From Desulfobulbaceae bacterium (GTDB lineage Bacteria; Desulfobacterota; Desulfobulbia; Desulfobulbales; Desulfobulbaceae), in contig JALXCX010000431.1 in NCBI GenBank assembly GCA_026990725.1, positions 1 to 10,641 of the forward strand: a stretch of DNA of 10,641 nt, written 5' to 3'. Made by a program: the position numbers and the translations under genes. The notes under the pieces are model-generated. The model saw only the letters and a list, made by a program, of their open reading frames with translations. It had not been told where the DNA came from and did not search any database. Positions 6,482 to 10,641 of the stretch are shown here, piece after piece. Every line of letters starts with the position of its first letter. Position 1 is the first letter of the stretch.

Positions 6482-7876
6482 CTATTTGTGCTCTTCTCCA
6501 ATTTCCACAGGAGGTGTCTGGTTTGTATAACTCACAAAGGTTGTTATATCAGCAAGAAAACTTAGTTTGATCGTGCCGATGGGGCCGTTTCGCTGTTTAC
6601 CGACAATGATTTCGGCCAGACCACGTTCCGGGTTGTCTTCTGCTTTATTATAAACCTCGTCTCGGTAAATAAACATTATTACGTCTGCGTCCTGTTCAAT
6701 AGCACCTGACTCCCGTAAATCGGAAAGCTGTGGACGTTTGTTCGGTCGGGTCTCAACAGTACGGTTGAGCTGAGACAGAGCAATAACCGGCACATCGAGT
6801 TCTTTGGCCATGGCTTTCAGTGAGCGGGAAATATCGCTTATTTCCTGGACCCTGTTTTCAATGCCAGGTTTTCCCTGCATAAGCTGAAGGTAATCCACGA
6901 CAATGAGTCCGAGATCATGTTCTGAAGTAAGGCGCCTTGCTTTGGCCCTCATCTCCAGAACAGAAACACCGGCCGAATCATCAATGAAGATTGGCGCTTC
7001 ACTTAAGTAGCCTGTTGCCCTGGTAAGATTTGGCCAGTCAGTTTCCCTCAGGCGACCGGTCCGGATTCGTTGGGAATCAATACGTCCCAGGGAACAAAGC
7101 ATGCGAAGAGCCAGTTGCTCCATGGACATTTCCAGACTGAAGACAGCAACAGGAATTTTGTCGGAAGCTGCAACATGTTGAACAATGTTCATGGCCAGAG
7201 CAGTCTTGCCCATGGAAGGTCGGCCGGCAAGAATAATAAGATCAGAGGGTTGAAGGCCGGCGGTCATGCGGTCGAGTTCGGCATATCCGGTTGCAAGACC
7301 AGTGATATGTTCTTTGCGCTCAGAAAGTTTGGTGATTCGGTCAAAAGCTTTTGGGACAATTTTTGACATTGCCTCAAAACCTTGTTTTTTTCTTGCCTGG
7401 GCAATTTCAAAAATCGTTTTTTCTGCTTTGTCAACCAGGGTTTCAATATCGTCCTGGGCTTCATAGCAACGCGATGCTACTTCTGAACTGGTTTGAATTA
7501 ACCGACGAAGGATGGATTTTTCACGAATAATATGAGCGTGATGAACAAGTGTTCCTGTAAACGGAATAACATCTGTCAGTGAAGCTAAATAGGCGGCACC
7601 ACCGACTCGGTCTAGTTTGTTCTGGTCACTGAGCAGGCTGTTGACTGTTATAAGATCATGAGGTTCTCTTTTTTCAAATAGAGAAACCATGGCCTCGTAA
7701 ATAACCTTATGGCTGTCACGATAAAAGTCATCTGCAGAAATGATTTCAACTATTCTGACCAGAGACTGGTCCTGAATGAGGATGGTGCCGAGAACAGCCT
7801 GTTCTGCTTCCACGTTTTGAGGAGGTACCATTTTGGCACTCGACATCAAAGTAGGTGCAGGGGGCTGATTAGGCAT
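6482..7876 (-). CDS. dnaB: Replicative DNA helicase DnaB
   Basis: A 464-residue hexameric helicase that unwinds DNA at the replication fork and recruits primase. The N-terminal domain (about 16-120) begins with VPPQNVEAEQAVLG, typical of the family. A linker helix follows (about 140-165). The RecA-like motor domain carries Walker A GRPSMGKT (218-225), the catalytic Glu in FSLEMS (246-251), Walker B LIVVDYLQL (324-332), the SQLNR motif (368-372) and the DLRESGAIEQDAD block (386-398). No intein is inserted and the length is standard. An in-frame TAA nine codons upstream limits the start. ATG 7876 has no visible Shine-Dalgarno sequence; Met11 and Met16 are also possible starts and lose nothing conserved. 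It lies after rplI, as in many bacteria, but a terminator separates the two, so it likely has its own promoter and leads the dnaB-leuS-lptE unit. Confidence 0.97.
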   Translation of the reverse strand: MPNQPPAPTLMSSAKMVPPQNVEAEQAVLGTILIQDQSLVRIVEIISADDFYRDSHKVIYEAMVSLFEKREPHDLITVNSLLSDQNKLDRVGGAAYLASLTDVIPFTGTLVHHAHIIREKSILRRLIQTSSEVASRCYEAQDDIETLVDKAEKTIFEIAQARKKQGFEAMSKIVPKAFDRITKLSERKEHITGLATGYAELDRMTAGLQPSDLIILAGRPSMGKTALAMNIVQHVAASDKIPVAVFSLEMSMEQLALRMLCSLGRIDSQRIRTGRLRETDWPNLTRATGYLSEAPIFIDDSAGVSVLEMRAKARRLTSEHDLGLIVVDYLQLMQGKPGIENRVQEISDISRSLKAMAKELDVPVIALSQLNRTVETRPNKRPQLSDLRESGAIEQDADVIMFIYRDEVYNKAEDNPERGLAEIIVGKQRNGPIGTIKLSFLADITTFVSYTNQTPPVEIGEEHK

Positions 7877-7899
7877 AGTATGCGGTACGCAGTGATGTG

Positions 7900-7928
7900 G
7901 TTATAATTTCAGCAGAATATATTCTCAG
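7900..7928 (-). promoter_or_regulatory. Candidate dnaB promoter
   Basis: On the minus strand CTGAGA (7928-7923, 4 of 6) and TATAAC (7905-7900, 5 of 6) are 17 bases apart. The predicted transcription start near 7893 would leave a leader of only about 17 bases before the dnaB ATG, in keeping with the lack of a ribosome-binding site. The spacer holds most of a 12-bp palindrome, AGAATATATTCT (7914-7925). Because rplI ends in a terminator, some promoter is expected in this gap, but the -35 match is modest. Confidence 0.35.
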
Positions 7929-7960
7929 CTTCAATCAAGAAAACACGTGGTGCAAAACAA

Positions 7961-8001
7961 CAGCGGATCTGTTCTGTCAGAAGACAGCTACAGATCCGCT
8001 G
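7961..8001 (-). terminator. Intrinsic terminator after rplI
   Basis: Arms CAGCGGATCTG and CAGATCCGCTG form a perfect 11-bp stem. Above a small internal loop, a further 5-bp stem CTGTC/GACAG closes on a four-base loop. On the minus strand the hairpin is followed at once by TTGTTTTG, a usable T-rich tail. It starts 31 bases after the rplI stop codon, so it ends the rpsF-rpsR-DUF2232-rplI transcript and separates it from dnaB. Confidence 0.8.
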
Positions 8002-8032
8002 GTAACAAACTAAAAGAATGCAGAACGAAAAT

Positions 8033-8494
8033 TTATTCTTCTTCGTCAGCTGTTTCCGGAACAACTTGAACTGTTAGCTCTGTAGTCATCTGGTAGCCAA
8101 CCTTGACAGCGACTTTCGTCTCGCCAATATTTTTTATAGGCTCAGAAAGGAGAATGGATCTCCGGTCAATTTTGACCCCGAGCTCAGCAAGCTGCTCTGC
8201 TATGTCAGCGGTATTTACTGAACCAAAAAGACGTTCTTCTTCACCCACTTTACGGGCAATGGTAACGACTTTATCTTCAAGCTGAGCCGCAAGTGCATTA
8301 GCACCATTTTTTTCTTCTTCAAGTCGTTTGGCTATGGCCTGCTGCTCTTTTTCGAGCCTGGCCAGGTTGGCCTTGGTAACCATATCCGCAAATTGTTTGG
8401 GAATAAGGTAGTTGCGCGCATACCCGGGCTTAACATTAACAATTTCACCTTCGAGCCCCAAGGTATCAATAGTTTTTTTCAGTATAATTTCCAT
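8033..8494 (-). CDS. rplI: Large-subunit ribosomal protein bL9
   Basis: A 153-residue protein of normal bL9 length, a component of the large ribosomal subunit near the L1 stalk base that helps maintain reading frame. The N-terminal domain has the family signature: MEIILKK, then GLEGEIVNVKPGYARNYLIP (13-32). A long charged connecting helix (about 41-75) is rich in Glu, Lys, Gln and Ala. The C-terminal RNA-binding domain includes EEERLFGSVNTADIAEQL (85-102) and a final strand ending in an acidic ETADEEE tail. The start at ATG 8494 is preceded by GAGGAGAGAGG, a strong ribosome-binding site. It is 28 bases downstream of the DUF2232 gene and is the last gene before the terminator. Confidence 0.98.
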   Translation of the reverse strand: MEIILKKTIDTLGLEGEIVNVKPGYARNYLIPKQFADMVTKANLARLEKEQQAIAKRLEEEKNGANALAAQLEDKVVTIARKVGEEERLFGSVNTADIAEQLAELGVKIDRRSILLSEPIKNIGETKVAVKVGYQMTTELTVQVVPETADEEE

Positions 8495-8522
8495 TATCCT
8501 CTCTCCTCACCTGTAGAGAAAC

Positions 8523-9515
8523 TCACTCTTTGTTTTGTGAGTTGTTTATTTGTTCAGTCTGGTTTAATTTTCTTATATCAAACCAAGTGTCTGCAAGTCC
8601 AATGACTGAAAGCATCAGGATGCCGTATCCTTGAACTGCAAAAATTCCATAAATAACATAACGCAATAAGTTTGGAACCTTCCATTTATCCAGTAAGTAA
8701 ATAAATATTGATACCCCTTGGAATAAATAAATTATTGTCGAAACAATGCCAAGTATATATCCTGCGTTTTTTACCTGTTCTCCGCCTGCAAGCGAAAGAA
8801 TAACCGCAATTATTGGCAGCCAGACTAATTTATCCGGCAACTGCCATTGACTGTATTCCGGCCAGATTATCTCTGTTGGTTTGAGCCGGCGTAACAGTTT
8901 GTAGCTGACAACCATATTCAGCCAGACAGTGATAATCACAGAACCTGCCAGTAAACCGGGGAGTACCCTGGGAACAAGTTTTCTTACCTCTTGAACGACT
9001 TGTTCCAACCCAAGTAAAACATCCGGGGGTAAATCTGCATTACTTCTGTATATTTCAAGAACCCTGGCAAAGGATTCGTCCAGCGAACTAACTAGGCTCG
9101 TATAGGGGTTAATGCCTGCTATTGTTCCGGAAATCCCCCAGAAAATAAGCCAGCTGAACCCAAGTACGATAACGCCCTTGCCTCCGGCAACAAAAGGTTC
9201 CTCTTTTTGTTGAAAACTCTGGTATAAACTATACGCAAGAGGCAATAACGTCAGACCAAAAAATAACAGAACAACCTGTTTGAGAAGCAGTGCTCCTCCC
9301 GCTGCCAGAAATAAGCCGTTTCCTACCTGCCTGTAAGCAAGTTTTTTGTCTTCTGACAGGACAAGCAATAAAAGAACAGGAACGGCCAGAAATCCATTCA
9401 TCCAGCCAAGGAGGGAAGGTGCGGCAACCGGCAAAAAGAATGACGCTGTAATCAGCAAAACCGGCATCGATAAAAATGAAGCGTTCTGCCTTTGACCTCC
9501 TTCTGGCCAGGTCAT
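8523..9515 (-). CDS. DUF2232 (YybS-like) integral membrane protein
   Basis: A 330-residue polytopic membrane protein. About eight hydrophobic segments can be seen, near residues 17-33, 36-53, 66-96, 114-134, 186-206, 231-244, 251-275 and 285-309. Between the fourth and fifth lies a soluble stretch (about 137-182) with acidic and amphipathic character. The C-terminal tail is polar, rich in Asn and Gln. I assign it to DUF2232 because this family, named YybS in Bacillus, often lies between rpsR and rplI and has this length and segment pattern; family membership is inferred from position, size and composition rather than from a decisive motif. The function is unknown. The start ATG 9515 has only a distant GGAG. 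Met17 is an alternative. A perfect AAGGAGGT just inside the gene (near residues 5-7) has no start codon at useful spacing, so it seems accidental. It lies 22 bases after rpsR and is probably co-transcribed. Confidence 0.75.
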   Translation of the reverse strand: MTWPEGGQRQNASFLSMPVLLITASFFLPVAAPSLLGWMNGFLAVPVLLLLVLSEDKKLAYRQVGNGLFLAAGGALLLKQVVLLFFGLTLLPLAYSLYQSFQQKEEPFVAGGKGVIVLGFSWLIFWGISGTIAGINPYTSLVSSLDESFARVLEIYRSNADLPPDVLLGLEQVVQEVRKLVPRVLPGLLAGSVIITVWLNMVVSYKLLRRLKPTEIIWPEYSQWQLPDKLVWLPIIAVILSLAGGEQVKNAGYILGIVSTIIYLFQGVSIFIYLLDKWKVPNLLRYVIYGIFAVQGYGILMLSVIGLADTWFDIRKLNQTEQINNSQNKE

Positions 9516-9537
9516 TATTTATCTGGATTCTCCAGGA

Positions 9538-9777
9538 TTAATATTGCGAAGACCCTGTGTATGGAATCAAGGCAAGATGACGGGCACGTTTGATAGCCTC
9601 TGTCACCTGACGTTGATGACTCGCACAGGTTCCGTAAATACGTTTAGGGATAATTTTGCCACGTTCTGTGACAAAATTACGAAGTGTTTTTACATCTTTG
9701 TAATCGAGTACCAGTTCTTTGTCTGCGCAGAACCGGCATACTTTACGTCGTGAAAAAATTTTTTTTCGTGGTGCCAT
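9538..9777 (-). CDS. rpsR: Small-subunit ribosomal protein bS18
   Basis: A 79-residue basic protein of standard bS18 length that pairs with bS6 on the platform of the small subunit. Recognisable blocks are the basic N-terminus APRKKIFSRRK, DYKDVKTLRNFVTERGKI (25-42), PKRIYGTCASHQRQV (44-58) and AIKRARHLALIPY (61-73). It carries a CRFC pair (Cys14, Cys17) together with Cys51 and His54. This matches the zinc-binding type of bS18 in which the metal ligands are retained, unlike versions that have lost them. AAGGA stands seven bases before the ATG. It lies 40 bases after rpsF; no single-strand-binding protein gene is inserted between them, unlike in Firmicutes. Confidence 0.98.
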   Translation of the reverse strand: MAPRKKIFSRRKVCRFCADKELVLDYKDVKTLRNFVTERGKIIPKRIYGTCASHQRQVTEAIKRARHLALIPYTGSSQY

Positions 9778-9817
9778 GATAAATCCTTATATAATAAAGT
9801 AATTCCGATTCGGTCTG

Positions 9818-10249
9818 TTATTCGTCGGATTCTTTTTCTTTTGTTTCTTCTTTTCCAGTAGACTCTTCAGCCTTTTCCGGATCTTCGCTGTCAGTTGCCT
9901 CGGCGGCTGCCGCTTTTGCAGCAATTTCCTCTTTGACCGCATTGATGCCGCTGTCGTCAATGGCATCAGCAAGTTTGATAGTCAGGTATCTGAGCAGGCG
10001 GTCATCGATACGAAAAATACGCTCGAGTTCCTTGATGGTCCTGCCATGTGCAGCATAATTCATGTACACATAGTAGCCCTGAGATTCTTTTTTGATTTCA
10101 TAGGCCAGTTTTCTGATTCCTATCTGATCAACATCGACAATGGTTCCATCATCATCGGTGACAATGGCATTGGTACGATCAATGATCTCTTTAAACTGGT
10201 CTTCGCCCAGGTTTGGGCGCAGAATGTACGTGGTTTCGTAATGACGCAT
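9818..10249 (-). CDS. rpsF: Small-subunit ribosomal protein bS6
   Basis: A 143-residue bS6. The ferredoxin-like core covers about residues 1-97: MRHYETTYILRPNL at the start, then IRKLAYEIKKESQGYYVYMNY (45-65), a helix KELERIFRIDDRLLRYLTIK (73-92). It binds bS18 and helps assemble the small-subunit platform. Beyond the core is a long tail (about 98-143): an Ala-rich segment with AAKAAAAEA followed by a run dominated by Glu, Lys, Asp and Ser that ends in SDE. Such acidic tails occur in other bS6 proteins; in Escherichia coli the C-terminus receives extra glutamates by RimK, but whether that happens here cannot be told. The ATG is preceded by AGGAGG at ideal distance. It is the first gene of the ribosomal operon. 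Confidence 0.98.
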   Translation of the reverse strand: MRHYETTYILRPNLGEDQFKEIIDRTNAIVTDDDGTIVDVDQIGIRKLAYEIKKESQGYYVYMNYAAHGRTIKELERIFRIDDRLLRYLTIKLADAIDDSGINAVKEEIAAKAAAAEATDSEDPEKAEESTGKEETKEKESDE

Positions 10250-10275
10250 GATTCCTCCTCTTGGTCATAAAGGCC

Positions 10276-10303
10276 CTCGCTACAATCCGTTGGGGAGAGC
10301 GAG
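10276..10303 (-). promoter_or_regulatory. Hairpin in the rpsF leader, candidate site for ribosomal-protein feedback
   Basis: Within the predicted 5' leader of rpsF the minus strand has arms CTCGCT and AGCGAG separated by 16 bases, extendable by two G-U pairs at the base. The loop may pair further as CAA/TTG around CGGA. Its place, 27 bases before the rpsF start, is where a bS6:bS18-binding regulatory RNA is known in many bacteria. The CCG trinucleotide typical of that motif is not present in the hairpin, which reads ACGG instead. The hairpin is seen; the regulatory role is a guess. Confidence 0.35.
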
Positions 10304-10325
10304 AAGGTTAATTTGATGAATCTTT

Positions 10326-10372
10326 TATATAACAGTGTGTAGAGAAGAGTGTCAATAAAAAACAGATTTTTT
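10326..10372 (-). promoter_or_regulatory. Strong sigma70-type promoter of the rpsF operon, with A/T-rich upstream element
   Basis: The minus strand carries a perfect -35 TTGACA (10355-10350), an 18-base spacer and TATATA (10331-10326); TTATAT at 17 bases overlaps it. Directly upstream (10372-10356) lies an A6-TCTG-T6 tract, resembling the UP element found at strong ribosomal promoters. Transcription would start near 10318 and leave a leader of about 69 bases before rpsF. The rest of the gap back to mazG (10373-10512) holds no gene or clear terminator that I can see. Confidence 0.75.
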
Positions 10373-10512
10373 GCCAATTGGGCCACAATATATTCACACT
10401 GGCTGGTTGGCAGCATCTTTTTATCATAAATTATTTGTGTATCGTGGATTTCATACCAGTCCCTTGAAGCGTTAAGGATGCTTGACATTCCGTCTGTCTG
10501 CTTCCTGGAACG

Positions 10513-10641
10513 TTATTTAGTTTTTTCTTCTTGTTTTATTTTCTTCCATTGTGCGTTGAGCTCTTCTTCACTACTAACCTGTTGACCAGCAAAGACATGG
10601 GGATGTCTGCGAATCATTTTTTGGGTAATGCCGTCCCAGGT
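10513..10641 (-). CDS. mazG: MazG-type nucleoside triphosphate pyrophosphohydrolase, partial (C-terminal 42 residues)
   Basis: Only the last 42 codons and the TAA stop are in the window; the gene enters from the right edge. The frame reads KMIRRHPHVFAG near its start and then SSEEELNAQWKKIKQEEK, which is the diagnostic end of the first MazG domain in house-cleaning pyrophosphohydrolases. These enzymes hydrolyse NTPs or aberrant dNTPs to the monophosphate and pyrophosphate in the cytoplasm. In two-domain MazG such as that of Escherichia coli the chain continues into a second domain after this point; here it stops after KTK, so this is likely a one-domain version. The catalytic Glu and Asp residues lie outside the window. 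It is separated from rpsF by 263 bases and by a strong promoter, so it belongs to a different transcript. Confidence 0.85.
   Translation of the reverse strand, partial: TWDGITQKMIRRHPHVFAGQQVSSEEELNAQWKKIKQEEKTK

Noticed and set aside
9493..9502. Perfect AAGGAGGT inside the DUF2232 gene as an alternative ribosome-binding site
   Set aside because: No ATG, GTG or TTG lies 4-14 bases downstream; the next ATG (Met17) is about 25 bases away.
10120..10488. Minus-strand open frame of 122 codons overlapping the rpsF start and promoter
   Set aside because: It overlaps rpsF out of frame and runs through the strong rpsF promoter and leader; it has no recognisable domain or ribosome-binding site.

Overview
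The window is about 10.6 kb of chromosomal core sequence. Every gene I can support is on the minus strand, so transcription runs from high to low coordinates. Gene content suggests a Gram-negative deltaproteobacterium-type organism (Desulfobacterota, possibly Desulfobulbales-like). The reasons are an LptE lipoprotein next to leuS, an MglA-type GTPase with a roadblock partner, and the order bS6 - bS18 - DUF2232 - bL9 - DnaB. The taxon is an inference; no rRNA gene is present.

In transcription order: (1) The C-terminal end of a MazG-type nucleotide pyrophosphohydrolase enters at the right edge. (2) A gap of about 260 bases holds a strong sigma70-type promoter with a perfect TTGACA and an A/T tract, then a leader with a hairpin. 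(3) A ribosomal operon follows: rpsF, rpsR, a DUF2232 (YybS-like) membrane protein and rplI, closed by a hairpin terminator. (4) Then dnaB, leuS and lptE, closely spaced and probably co-transcribed from a promoter in the rplI-dnaB gap, ending at a perfect 16-bp inverted repeat. (5) Adenine deaminase (ade) stands next, with its own ribosome-binding site. (6) After an AT-rich gap with a good promoter candidate come a roadblock/LC7 protein, an MglA-like GTPase that starts at TTG, and the first 85 codons of an acidic protein I do not recognise.

Regions 1 to 5 are ordinary housekeeping genes: nucleotide-pool cleaning, ribosome assembly, replication fork, aminoacylation, LPS export and purine salvage. 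The least understood part is the left end, a probable three-gene module made of a GTPase, a roadblock regulator and an unknown acidic protein. I saw no tRNA, rRNA, CRISPR array, insertion sequence, phage gene or toxin-antitoxin pair. I do not see a clear undescribed system; the left-end module is the best candidate.
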